A stretch of 64,000 bases of DNA, taken from NCBI GenBank assembly GCA_963920665.1, contig OY987268.1:994501-1058500 (forward strand), in the 5' to 3' direction. Positions within the stretch are counted from its first letter, which is position 1. Each line of letters opens with the position of its first letter. The notes beneath the pieces were generated by a model. The model saw only the letters and a program-made list of their open reading frames with translations. It had not been told where the DNA came from and searched no databases. This document shows, in pieces, positions 22,796 through 34,563 of this stretch. This DNA comes from Straminergon stramineum (taxonomy: Eukaryota > Streptophyta > Bryopsida > Hypnales > Calliergonaceae). The position numbers and the translations under genes are program-made.

Positions 22796-24038
22796 CACTA
22801 GAAGAAAAATGTGTCCGACCAAACCAACTACTATGCAACTAGTGTCCTATACCACTATCTTGCCACTATAATCCTCTCTAATAGCACCAAATCTAAAGTA
22901 ATTGTTTTATGTCATCTTTTTACAACATTGATACATTGTTTTAGTTGTAAAGCAATCAATTCAAATGCAAAAAACAACTAGGAAAAGGTTGCAATTGTAA
23001 AATGACCATAGTTGTTTCCTAGTCACTTTCTAGTTGTACACTAGTTGTTTCTTAGTCGTTTCCTACAATACTAGAAAATTCAACTTTTCCTTTGATTTGG
23101 TTGCATGCCACATTTAACTACTTCTGGACTATTCAGTGAATTTTGGACTAAACATCTAGACATCTCCCAATGTTTGTATGGATCTCCGGATGTTTGTATA
23201 GATCTCCTTATGTTTTGGATTACCCTACCCCTTAGATGACCATTTGTTTTTTCTCCCAATGACCATTATTAATTCTGGACTTTCAAAAGTCTAGAAGTAG
23301 TTAAATGTGGCATTTGCATAGATTTGATTCACTTTTCTATTGATTTGGAGAGTAATTTGTTGATTTGGATAGAAATCAATAGAAAAGTGAACCAAATGAA
23401 TGCAACAAAATCAACAAAAAAGTTGAATTTTCTAGTAGTGAAGCTAATCGTTCCTAGTGGCTTTTTAAGTTGTACACTAGTTGTTTCTTAGTTGTTTCCT
23501 AGATGCTTCCACAGTTCATTCCTATTTGTCTTATATCAAGTGTCCCATATCAATTGTATAGAGTACCATTAGATTGGACATATAAGACTTGTAAGTTGTT
23601 GTAATCTTATGTAATGAATTTTATTCATAGAATTCTAAGATTTCTACAATTTCTAGATTATTATGATTTGTAGATTTCTATAGAGTATAGAGTTCTACAA
23701 TCTACAGAAATAAAAAAATATTTAAAATCCAAAAATTTTAAAATCTATTAAATATTAGTATTTGAATTTTTGAAATCTAGGAAGAAGGTAGATCTAAAAT
23801 TTTGAAATCTAGAAAAAGGTAGTTCTAAAATTCAAAAATCTAGAAAAAAGGTATCTACAAATCTACAAGTCACAAACAAGTCGCAAATGAGTCATCTTTT
23901 TTTTAGATTTTACGGTGTCCACTACAACTATGTTGTGATCATATTGATTTGACTAGTCACAAACAAGTCACAAGTGTCATATGCAATTGAAAATGAGTTA
24001 TATAGTGTAGTCGCAAAACCTTTCATTTTCTTCTAGTG
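22796..24038. mobile_element. Non-autonomous CACTA element, 1.24 kb
   Basis: It begins CACTAGAAGAAAAATGTG and ends CATTTTCTTCTAGTG, a CACTA-type inverted terminus. It is flanked by a perfect 3-bp duplication TCA (22,793-22,795 and 24,039-24,041), the hallmark target size of CACTA/En-Spm elements. It holds no transposase. The interior contains repeated ACTAGTTGTTTCYTAGT and CAAGTCRCAAG words, typical of subterminal motif arrays, and a nested fold-back element at 23,066-23,440. Confidence 0.8.
23066..23440. mobile_element. Nested fold-back (MITE-like) element
   Basis: The left end CAATACTAGAAAATTCAAC and the right end, reverse complement CACTACTAGAAAATTCAAC, are inverted repeats with one mismatch pair. 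A second inverted pair lies inside (CCACATTTAACTACTTCTGG near 23,108 and its complement near 23,290). The termini are again CACTA-like. No clear 3-bp duplication is left, so boundaries are good to a few bases only. Confidence 0.65.
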
Positions 24039-24339
24039 TCACTTAAAGGTTTTTCATCAAATTTGTGTGTAGTCTAGAGTTTTGTTTCTTCACAAATCAC
24101 CCAGGACTAAGTATAGGGGTTCAAATTTAGGAAATAATCAAATATTCTAATGTAATTGTAGCTAAAGTCACATGTAATTTAAAGTAGGATGTAATTTTAG
24201 TATTATTCATCTAAAGTTTGCACATTTATTCATTCACACTCTTATACCCAAAGATAAATTTGTTGACTAGTCCTTTACCCATGCCATGGACTCATGAATG
24301 TAGTTCTAGTCCTAATTAGTGAGGGGCTCAAATTTTAAT

Positions 24340-25640
24340 AACAATTTGTCAAGGTTGATCCACAATTTGTCAACATGTATGCTCTAGAACCCAATCCAAT
24401 ACATATTATATACGTATACACACACACACATATAGCCAATTCCCATACACATTCCTTAATTACTGGTGATATTTATTACCAAAATAATTTGTCACAGTCA
24501 CTAACTACATGACTATTTGGAATGCCTATTAGTCTGTCGAATTCCTCTAACAAATTGTCTCTATTCTAAATGCAGGGTATGATTGTGTGTATGCAAGCTC
24601 CTTCAAATTGATTCACTGTACAATCATGCACACAATTTGTTATACTTAATTATCCTTGAATCATGTACACTCCCAATTTTTGCTTAACCATTCTTTAACA
24701 AAGATTCAAAGTTAATTTGCATATATATATATATATATACACATATATATACACAATAGACTGAATACAATGAACTTCTTTACTACAAACTTAATGATTA
24801 CTCAACAATTTGTTTATAAACTAGCAAACATATTTGTCTCATTAACCTCTCTTACTTCACCAAAACCAAAAGTTCTAAATAACAACCTGTCTAATTACTT
24901 ACACAAAAGATCCTTATACAAATGTTAACATATCCATAAACAATTTGTTCCATTGCCCAATTCTCCAATCATTACGAGATCTCCATCTCTTTTTCCATCA
25001 CCATCATAAACCACTCTGGCTCCACTTATTCGCACCACTGGTTACTCTAAGACAATTGGTTCATAAATTACAAATTGATGTCACCCAATCATTGGGTTTT
25101 ATAAATTTCTATTAAAACAACTTGTCTACTACTCCACAATATAACAAAACAAGACCCTTAAATTGTAAGCATTTATAGTCTTGCTACTTGCTGACTTAAC
25201 TAAAATTTCCATTACAAATTGTAAATTACAATAGCAACGTACAAATTGACAAGACAATTAATTCACAAACGTCCACACACACATAATCCAATCATTGGAT
25301 TTCCAATTATGCCACTTGAAATTCAACCATTTGACAAGTCTAAACAAATAGATAATATACCAATTATATTCATATGAAGAAAATTATGTACATACCAAAA
25401 ATCAACAACTTGACAACCGAAAAAAACGGAGAGGGATTGAGAGCCTCGAATTACAATTTATCTGGTTGAATTCCAAAAAGGAAATAATTGTCCCAAACTA
25501 AATCTAACTGCATGTTGACCTTCTCCTAAGTCAAGTGAATCAACCTGACTATTAGTTCTCAAAAATACACAAAAAGGATGTAATTTAACTATTCATCTAT
25601 TTCAACCACTTGTCTACCAAATCAAAAGAGATTCTAATAT
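24340..25640. repeat. Field of degenerate AATTTGTC / GACAAATT words
   Basis: About twenty variants of (C)AATTTGTC or its complement occur through this stretch, spaced irregularly at roughly 20-170 bp (for example 24,349, 24,369, 24,487, 24,551, 24,635, 24,805, 24,940, 25,205, 25,241). The unique sequence between them shows no tandem unit. It resembles the word field at 54.83-57.09 kb. Function unknown; possibly transposon subterminal motifs. Confidence 0.45.
24721..24757. repeat. TA-rich microsatellite
   Basis: CATATATATATATATATATA followed by CACATATATATACACA. A simple repeat only. Confidence 0.85.
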
Positions 25641-26473
25641 ACTTTACTAACAAAAGACGAATAGTAAGAAAAGAACGCTGATAAGTATGACTACATTGTA
25701 TTAATTTCTATCATTTTTTCAAAGATGTCAATGACTCTATCATGAAAGTTCTATTTATCTTTTGATGTTGGTGACTTGGTGTAAAAATGATTGTTGATGT
25801 TGGTGCACTCTCCACATTTAGGGCCAAATTGGTCTAGATTTGTACATCATCTATGGTTGTAGTCAAGACATGCTTCATGACTTGCCCGACTTAGTGATAC
25901 CACTTGTCTTGAGCATTATAGAATTTGCTCTCTTGTTGATTATTGCCCAAAATACCATTGTCCATCTTGTCTTCTTTGTAAGCATAAAAAATGGACTTGA
26001 ATTGCTTATCGCATGCTACAATAGTGCAGTTAAATTTTAGTAGTATGACAACTATTCTAGCATGAAGCCTCACCCAAAAATTAATTCCTACAATCAAATG
26101 GTTGAAAAAACATGTTGGAGTAAAAAACGGCATTGAAGTAACTATCACAACACATGTTCTCATTGTCAAACAAAGACTATGTAAGGTATAAACGAAAAAG
26201 GAAGGTGACAATGGTCATCGAAAAGAAGTAGGTGGAGAGTTTGTTCATATCATGCAAAGTCTCATTAGTGTAATGGTGGTGAGTAGGGCTCAAAACCTAC
26301 TGGCGACATTCAATTTGTAGAGGCAATGGGAAGAAAGGGGTGCCTGGGGGTTAGGCAAAGGTACATGGTGAAGGCCTTTAGGCTCCTAATTAGCCCCAAT
26401 CCTCAATCTGAATTTTTTTTTATGGAAAACCTAAATTAGGGGAGAAAATTGTTACCTTATTTTTGTCCATTCC

Positions 26474-26794
26474 TCACAAATTCATGCTCCATCTCCCCTT
26501 TAATGCAATCAATTGAAGCACCTCCGAGTCCTCCCACATCCGATTTGCCTCTTTTCCTTCTGCTTCTTTTTCAATTTTCATTGCTGCCTTCTTTAGGGGA
26601 GTTGCTTTTTTCTTCAAAATAGCCTTTTGCTTAGGAGCAACCCCTTTTTTGGAGGACCCTATAATCTCACAATTTCTTCCCTCCACAATCCTCTCTTCTA
26701 CCCTATCTATGTTTGTCTCATGACTCTCTTCTACTTTATTCCCTTTGACTTGAGCTAAAAAGGGTTGAAATGCTTCATAAGAACTTCGGATCAA
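26474..26794 (-). pseudogene. Trihelix/MYB-like protein fragment
   Basis: The minus-strand frame has a Glu/Lys-rich N-terminal part and a Lys/Ala-rich stretch (KKKATPLKKAAMKIEKEA), then RMWEDSEVLQLIALKGRWSM before a stop. The W-x-D-S-E-V-L-x-L-I-A-L block is how trihelix/SANT-like DNA-binding domains start, so the domain is cut off after its first helix. It could be a decayed host trihelix gene or the MYB-like accessory ORF that PIF/Harbinger elements carry. The decayed Harbinger transposase 4 kb away, on the other strand, favours the second option slightly. Confidence 0.4.
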
Positions 26795-26799
26795 AAAAG

Positions 26800-29377
26800 T
26801 TCTGCCCCCATCAAAGGCGGTTGGCTACAAAAGAAAAGGTTTTCAAAGAAATTGTCCATCTTCCCTACTTGCAAAAAAATTAGAAAGCCAACACACAACA
26901 AAGAGCTTTAAAAAAAACAATTGCTACCTAGATGCACAAGAGAGAGAGAAGAAGGCGCATCCTCCTTTTGGCCTTGTGAAAAACAGTCTTTTTAATCTAA
27001 TAGCAAAGATCTTGTCAAGATTTTTTTTAATTTTTATTTCAATAGACTCTTGATCAAAGTTTGGATTAGTTAGAAATGGAGACCCAAACTCTTATCAAGA
27101 GTTTGTTGCTATGTAAGCATTTGGCTGGCATGTAGGCAATTTTTCAAGGCGTCAAACTTTGGACTGTGCCATCTTCTATGAAGGTTCAAGAGGTCAAAAT
27201 CTTAGGTTTATGAAATGTGATTGGCTAAAATCGACAAACTCTCAATCTTGTGCCAGAGTGTAAAGTGGCCCTTACTTCAGAATTCACCTTGGAACTCACT
27301 TATTGGGATTCACTATCTAAACTCACACTATAGCCTAGTATAGAGCTAGAGACATTCAACCGGTATCAAGGAGGGTACAAGCACTTCACAGTAACACATA
27401 AGTGGTGGTGAAGCTCCAACATCAAACTCACCACATGTCACTACTATGGTTCACCATAGCACTATTTGGGAGGGAGGAGGGAGACTACTTCTCCTCATAA
27501 TACTCTTTATAGGATTCAGTAGACCTCCCTCTTCTAAAGGTCCCCAAGAACAGTTAGGACACTTCCCATCTTGCAAGACCACTTGATTCCATGTGATTTC
27601 CTCAAAATTGGACCCTAAAGGACTCTGATCTTCCCTTCAGGATAACTTTTATTTCTAGAATCCAAATACAAAGTGCAAGCCCATGATGATAATCTAAATT
27701 TTCTTTAGATCACCGTAGACTATTCACTTTTCCCAATCCAACAAGTATTGAGGAAGTTATGGCCTTCCAAAGGTTCAAGTCCCCTAACTACACTAGGCGA
27801 TGTAATTCTCCAAGACTCCACCCTCTTGGGATGCCCATACATTTAAACTCACAACTCATCTCCTAATGAGCCTTAGCATTATAGAAAACCTATCTCATTA
27901 GCTTTCAAACGATATGTAGCATGCCCTATTTGTCTCAAAGTAATCCTAAGAAACTTTGGCCCCCATGCCCTTCACCAAGGGTCATGGCTAGAACACTACC
28001 AACTTTGAGGAGCCATTACTTTTGACTCCCCACTCGAATCCTTGCATCCTTTAGATCCAAAGATGCATTTTCTCACAATCTTTTCAAGAATATATATCAT
28101 GCCATCCAATTCGTCCTGCCTAGAGCACTACAACACTTTAATTGCTCAATACTCCTAGTCCCACTCACCTCATCTCTTGGAAGGCTTGGGGAGTCACCCC
28201 CAACGTCCTCCTTGCTCACTAAGGTAGAATGGGCAGGCCTCTTAATGAAGATCGTGACAAGGATGGGGTGCCTCTACATGTCGAAGAGGATGTAGACTTT
28301 GAAGACAAAGATGTCGCCAAACACTAGCTTCTTCAAGGTACATCACCGAAAAGAATCATTCAAAGAATTGAGGTTCTTGGAAGGTCCTACAAGAAAATTT
28401 CATTGGTGAAGGTCCAATGCTTGATGTGATCATTGATAAGGTAAATTGAGAGGAGGGGCATTCTGCTATGAAATCAAGAATAAATAAGCTAACATTGAAG
28501 TTTTTAGAGCCACCTAGTGTCAAATGTATCCTTCAGGACTCATTAATTTTGTGTTTTTGAATGTAATTTGTAAAATTGATCAATCTATTGTCACCTGCAT
28601 ATATACTATAATAGTAGATTATAAAGTAATATATATATCCATGTATTAAATATAAGAGTATTATATATAGTATAAGAGAGACTAACTATCATTATTACAT
28701 TCTAAGGTGAAATCATGCTACATCTTATCACCTTCTAGACAATGTTGAGTACAAAATTTTGTAATTTGTTTTTCTTATTTTTGCTATAAAATTATTTTTT
28801 TGAATGAGTGACTTTTGGGAGGGTCAAGAAATTGCACCAATCCTTAGCCAATCTACTATTAGAACTCAACCATCACAAAAGCATTAACGTATTCACTAAT
28901 CATAGAGCCCTAAAGTTTTCAAGTAAATAAAGGCATGCTAAGAACATCATACTTTAGAGGCAAATTTGTCATTGTCGATCCATTTTCTTAACAATTTTAT
29001 TAAAAAAAATTAAAATTGTGATGCCTTCATGTATTATATTTGAATATATGCCTTCCAATTTCTACTTCAAGAACCCTAGTTTAAAAAAAATATTTGTTCA
29101 TTTCTGCACAATAGTTAGCATACAACATACTTCTTAATTTTTCCAAAATACTTTTATCTGCTAAATTAAATGCCTAGGCATCATGTTATTCTTGCATTGA
29201 TATATTATATTAAAGATGTATTTTTCTTTCCCCTCAAAAGCATTGGTTCTCTCAAAATATTAAACACATACTACCATTTTTGTAAGTGAAGTACTAGGTG
29301 TCACAAGTAATTGTAGTGTGATTTACTAAATAATAAGGTGTAGCATACTTCAATTTTGTAATGAAACTTTTAACCCC
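26800..29377. other. Intergenic, no gene supported
   Basis: No motif-bearing frame or splice-consistent exon was recognised. The 27.0-28.5 kb part is less AT-rich and may be an old retroelement remnant (a short acidic frame near 28,262-28,330), but no reverse transcriptase, integrase or LTR could be seen. Confidence 0.4.
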
Positions 29378-29380
29378 TTA

Positions 29381-29878
29381 GAGCATCCTTAGTACTACCC
29401 TGTATATCGGCTCGGTAACTATATAACTAACTTTTGAACTATAAATAATTAGAATTTGAAAATTGTCTTGTTGGAAGCGCATCTAAAAAAATTTGGAAAA
29501 GGTCCAAAAATTTTCAAATTTAGACATTGGACAAGTATCTCAAAAACAAGGTAAAAATTAGAAATTATAGAGGTCTTAGCAAATCAAGGTTACCAAAGCA
29601 ATATTTGGCCATTGACCCTCTAAATGTGGCCAAATGTGGAGGGTCAATGGCTAAATATTGCTTTGGTAACCATGATTTGCTAAGACCTCTATAATTTCTA
29701 ATTTTTACCTTGTTTTTGAGATACTTGTCCAATGTCTAAATTTGAAAATTTTTGGACCTTCTCCAAATTTTTTTAGATGAGCTTCCAACGAGACTATTTT
29801 CAAGTTCTAATTATTTATAGTTCAAAAGTTAGTTATATAGTTACTGAGCTAATATACAAGGTAGCACTAAGGATGCTC
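29381..29878. mobile_element. 498-bp near-perfect palindromic MITE with TTA target duplication
   Basis: Two arms of about 245 bp, 29,381-29,625 and 29,634-29,878, are inverted copies with only scattered mismatches. The ends read GAGCATCCTTAGTACTACC and its complement GGTAGCACTAAGGATGCTC. Both ends are flanked by TTA (29,378-29,380 and 29,879-29,881). A GAGCATC terminus and TTA duplication fit Tourist/PIF-Harbinger miniature elements. The centre (AATGTGGCCAAATGTGG) is a tiny spacer, so a transcript would fold into a ~245-bp hairpin. Confidence 0.85.
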
Positions 29879-29881
29879 TTA

Positions 29882-32800
29882 GTCATGAACTAGAGTATAG
29901 TTCAACTTTCCAATATTGTGAAAATGTATTAGAGTAAGTTATCCAACTTGGCTACCAATTCTCGATTAGTAGTGCAAATAAAAAATAATATTTTTTATTT
30001 GTATTACTCACATGATTGGTGTAGATCTAGCAGCTACTTTTTGAGGCCCCATTCTTTTTCTAATGGATCATATCTTTAATTAGATCTACTCCTAGTATAA
30101 ATGATAAGTTTAAGGAAATTTGAAACCAAAAAAATGCAAAATTCCTTCAAAAATTAATTATCAAGATTAATAACATGAATAGTCCTAAAAAAGAGAAATT
30201 TCTATTTTCTTTTCTTTTAGTTGAATCATTTTTTGATGGTCATTTTATAACTAAAAAAGTTAATTCTTTGAGGCCAAACGTATATCTATATCCATTAAAC
30301 TTGAGAATATTTATAAAAGTTTTGAAACTCTATAATTAACAAATATAATAGAATTGGCAAAGGAATCTACAAAACATTTAGATGAATGAAAAAACAAGAC
30401 TAAGGATGCTTGGAACATGTTTGGGTTCATCCAATGTTTGAAATTTAAACACTTGATCCTTCACAAAATATTAGAGCCGACATCCAACTTTACACAGTAG
30501 GTCTCATATCTATCAACTAATAAAATGTTGACACATATCATTATAAATGGAAGATTCTTATCTCTACTTATTTTACTTTATAAGTGTGACATATTAATAT
30601 AAGTCTACTCTATTTATTTTACAACACAATATTGACAATTATATACAACTTGTTTATACATTAAAAATCTACATAATATATCACTAAATTAATTTATGAC
30701 ACCCGATCATTTTGTTTGCAAGTGATTTTCAATCTTTTATAAGTGGCACCCTCAAGGGTAAACCGATCCTTTCCAAACACAATAGTTTTCTTGCCCCATT
30801 CAAATTCTTGAATTTTTTTCATTTTTACCACATATTGGCAATATGGAAGAAGTTGGATATGGAGTTGTAATTGAAATTTTATATATTTTTGACAAAACAT
30901 AAATTTATAATGGATTTTTGAAGTGTCATGTCAAAATGAACCAAAAAAGTCTCTATACTACCTTCAAACTAGCAAAGAGTGCATCAATAGAAGTCATCTT
31001 ACTCATCTAAAGCAGTTAAGATATTTCCAAAAAACAACTATGACACCAGAGCCCTAAAATAGCCAACTTTTGTAAAATATAACTCATACTTAGAGGGTAG
31101 AAGTTCCTATTGTTGTTACTGCACTATTCTACAATTGTAATCCAAGATTTTTATTTTAGAACAAATGGAACCGAATTTCATTGCATGGTCATCCAAGACT
31201 TTGATTGTGGCTACTATGTCAAGCCATATTGCTCAAATATTGGTAATTAAAGATGATTCGTTAAATTTGAATGCAAAACTCCAATGGGACATTTTTGTAG
31301 GTGTTTGCAATGAACAAACTATCTCAAATGGAATAATGTACATTATTGGTAATGCAACAAGGCATTGTTTTCCATAATCTATTAGTGTCCAAAGTACTAT
31401 AGTAGCAAGTCAATACATTCTTGACCTACTCCTCAAAATATCATGCAATATTCTAGATTTTATTGCAACCCGTAAAAGTCAATGCCCTTATTACTCTACT
31501 AGCATTTGGAAAGATTAGCAATTTTATATTGCTTTTATATGAAACACTTTAATCTTTTAACCATATAAAATTGTTCATGTTCCAAAGACACATTCATCAC
31601 CAAATGGCTATGACATCCACATGGTGCATCTTGAAGATCATAATGTTTGTACAAAGCCTATACCAACACAAAAAACGAGATTTTTAGAGTTGTTCTAAAT
31701 TAATCAATCTTTTGAGATTTCTATAAATTCAAAGCATAATTTGATTGATGCATATATATTGTATGGGATAAACATCTTTGTGCAAATATCAAACACATAT
31801 ACATACCAATACTAACAAAGATGCCAATAAATATACAAGCATTGACCTCACAACTAGTGCTTTTTTACTATAGAATCTACAAAAGGTCTTTAGTAAGATA
31901 AAGTTAATTTTTGATGAGCTTAAAAATTATTTGTAATTGCAAAGATGTTTTCTTGCAAGACTGTCTTTAAAACTTAAGTCTTTTTATACTTCCATTTTAT
32001 TTTTTCAAAACTTAAGAAATGTAATCAATTCAATTTTTGTTTCATATTTGGCAATATATACATTAATAATCTCAACCATTTTGGAGCCAATACAAATCAA
32101 ATTTATAGTTTGCACTAGCCTTTTGCCAAAGGACTTTTCATTTGTCTTCAGTTTAGTCCTTAAAGGACATTGCACACACACACCGAGCATTTTGAAAGTC
32201 AAAAGTTGAACTTTCACATAGTTCTTGATTTAAATTTTTCTAAGCTCAAGTAAGAAAATTTAGATCAAGTAATCTACTTTTTACTTCATCTGAATTTTAT
32301 TCAAAATTGTTAAAGTTGCTCTTTTTTTGACACTTTCAAGATATCATCTTGAAGCTCAAAATACAATACTTTTGAGGGTTTTTTTTAATTGAATTTCTCT
32401 TGGTTTGAGCTCAAGAAGTATATCAATTATACCATGATGTTTGTCACTATTTTTTTCATTTTTCTTTAAAATATTATACTATTTTAATCCTTTTTGTAAT
32501 TATTATAATTTTTACAAAGAAATTTCCTTAAAAAGTCATATAAAATTCAATTTGATATTTTTATTATGAAAAAAATGATTTTAAATTTTACACATGTATA
32601 ACTATATGTGAAAAATATCGAACTTTGAAATGTGTATTTAGATGTACAAATCTAATGAATTTTGACCAAATTTGGATAAGAAGTATCCTTTAAGGGTTAA
32701 AACCAATTTTGTTTTAACATGTCTTCCAAACATGAATAATAATCATCTACAAAAAATTGATAAGAAATGAAAATTTCATATATATTACAGTAGAAAATTA

Positions 32801-33771
32801 TTATAGAGATATTCTTTTTTTTTTAAATTCATTGAGTCTTAAAATTCACCTGTAGTGCAAAATATTTGAAGTGATTGAAAACTTTTCAATCATAATTTGT
32901 AAAATCCTTCATATCGAAACAAACCTGTAATGTTTTAATGAATTTAATAAAATAATAAAAGAACAAGAATTTAGTCTAGGATATTCAAAATCAGATGGAA
33001 AATCTCATTAAAATTTGATGGTTCAAAGTGCTAAAAATAACTTCATGTGAGAAAAAATTCTTTTGACTTGAATTTGAATTTTTAATAAAACATTAAAAAA
33101 AAAATTTGTGAAAAGTAAGCACCTTTAGTTTCAAAGATGTAACAAGTTATTAATCCACGATATTCAGCAATACCGGTACAACATAATTGACTTCAATCTG
33201 AATCACGTTTCACAACAATTAAAATTTTAACTTTTGTCAATTAAGTATGATCAAAATTCAATTATAAGTAAGAAAAAAAAATTTAGTCATTTTACAAAAG
33301 AAAAAAACATGTTTAGATTGTTGAAGCTATATTTTTATGTATATTGATATATCATTAAAATCATGACTTTTGTATACAAATTTTTTAAAATTTGAATTCT
33401 TTCAAGCCTAAATTATTTTTTGAAATTTGTTGTTGTTGTTGCTTATATCTTTATACAAATATGTATTTTGCTTTGATTTCATCAAATTAGTTATGAAAAT
33501 GTTTGTCTTTGAATATTCAAGCATTTCTTTGAAAGGATGAGAAGGTTTGTTGACTATTAAGCATTTAGAACATGAATGTCAAGAGCTCAGGGATTCAATT
33601 AAATTAAAGTTTACAAGCTTCGTATTTCTCTTCAAATTTGATGACTTCTCAATCTAAAAAGATTCTATTTGGACTTTCTTGTGGAAATATCAATCAAGTT
33701 TAAATATCCAAAAATTAAAAAAAGAATGGTTTATTAAGAATTGATAGTTTTAAATTTTCCTTTAATTTAAA

Positions 33772-33773
<2 letters not shown>
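29882..33773. other. AT-rich intergenic sequence downstream of the CEP104-like gene
   Basis: Very AT-rich. One plus-strand frame (31,165-31,377) looks protein-like (ASSHIAQILVIKDDS-type composition, ending GNATRHCFP) but matches nothing I recognise and has no splice-consistent neighbours. Otherwise nothing is supportable. Further CEP104 exons encoding its C-terminal zinc fingers were looked for on the minus strand here and not found. Confidence 0.4.

Positions 33774-33853
<80 letters not shown>
33774..33853. repeat. Microsatellite (TAA)n, about 26 units
   Basis: An uninterrupted ATA/TAA trinucleotide run. It lies about 40 bp beyond the proposed CEP104-like stop codon and so would sit in its 3' UTR or just downstream. 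It creates a spurious poly-Leu frame on the minus strand. Confidence 0.95.
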
Positions 33854-33895
33854 CCTGAGATATTTGAAGGTGAAGGTTTCATTGTATTTGAATCC

Positions 33896-34315
33896 CTATG
33901 ATATTGCAATCTTCTGTTTCTCATGACTAGTAGATATTGTGGGTACAAGTCTAGGATGGTGTGAATATGTTATAGGTTGAAGTTTATTAATTTTTTTTAT
34001 TAATTTTTTATTTGGTAAAATTACAAGGGGATTTTGACCATGATTTTTTTTTTTATCTTTATTTCCTATACATTCTTCTTGATACATTGAACAAGATGGA
34101 TCTTCTCCTAGTAAATCTTGTTCAATCTTATTTTCATTTTTATGTGATGAATTTAATGTTATTTTGCCTATAATATTGTGACTTTCTCTTGGATGATCTA
34201 CACGTTGCTCATCATAATTAATTTTTGTCATATAGAAAGTACTTTGTGGTGGAGTTATAGAAATATTAAAACATGAATCTTCTTTGAAGGTATTTACTTG
34301 GTGAAGTTGAACTTC
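33896..34315 (-). CDS. CEP104: CEP104-like terminal exon (inferred)
   Basis: The frame opens after a TTTCTCAG acceptor (E-V-Q-L-H-Q-V) in the phase left by exon 15 and runs 139 codons to a TAG. It is Asn/Lys/Ser-rich with a Lys-rich DKKKNHGQNP stretch, a Cys-containing CSMYQEECIG and a C-terminal SHHPRLVPTISTS. Position and phase support it; the sequence itself is not conserved. Animal CEP104 continues into four zinc fingers, absent here. Confidence 0.55.
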   Translation of the reverse strand, partial: EVQLHQVNTFKEDSCFNISITPPQSTFYMTKINYDEQRVDHPRESHNIIGKITLNSSHKNENKIEQDLLGEDPSCSMYQEECIGNKDKKKNHGQNPLVILPNKKLIKKINKLQPITYSHHPRLVPTISTSHEKQKIAIS

Positions 34316-34504
34316 CTGAGAAATTTTCTCAAAATTTCTTATTAATACCTATTAATATAAAATTACATAAGTGCAAAAAGATATGTTAATATATGATATT
34401 TAAAGCATATGGAAATCTTTAAAAATGCATGTTGTTACATGAATAATAAAATCATAAATACATTTGAATTTTAAGTTTGATTTGAATATCAATAGATGTT
34501 TTTG

Positions 34505-34563
<59 letters not shown>

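Noticed and set aside
27000..28500. Possible retrotransposon remnant
   Set aside because: No LTR pair or catalytic motif could be found; only a slightly different base composition.
31165..31377. 70-codon plus-strand frame starting MEPNFIAWSSK
   Set aside because: It has a protein-like composition but I recognise no family, and no adjoining exon or promoter could be identified, so it was not called as a gene.
33715..33948. Minus-strand frame with a long poly-Leu run
   Set aside because: Created entirely by the (TAA)n microsatellite.
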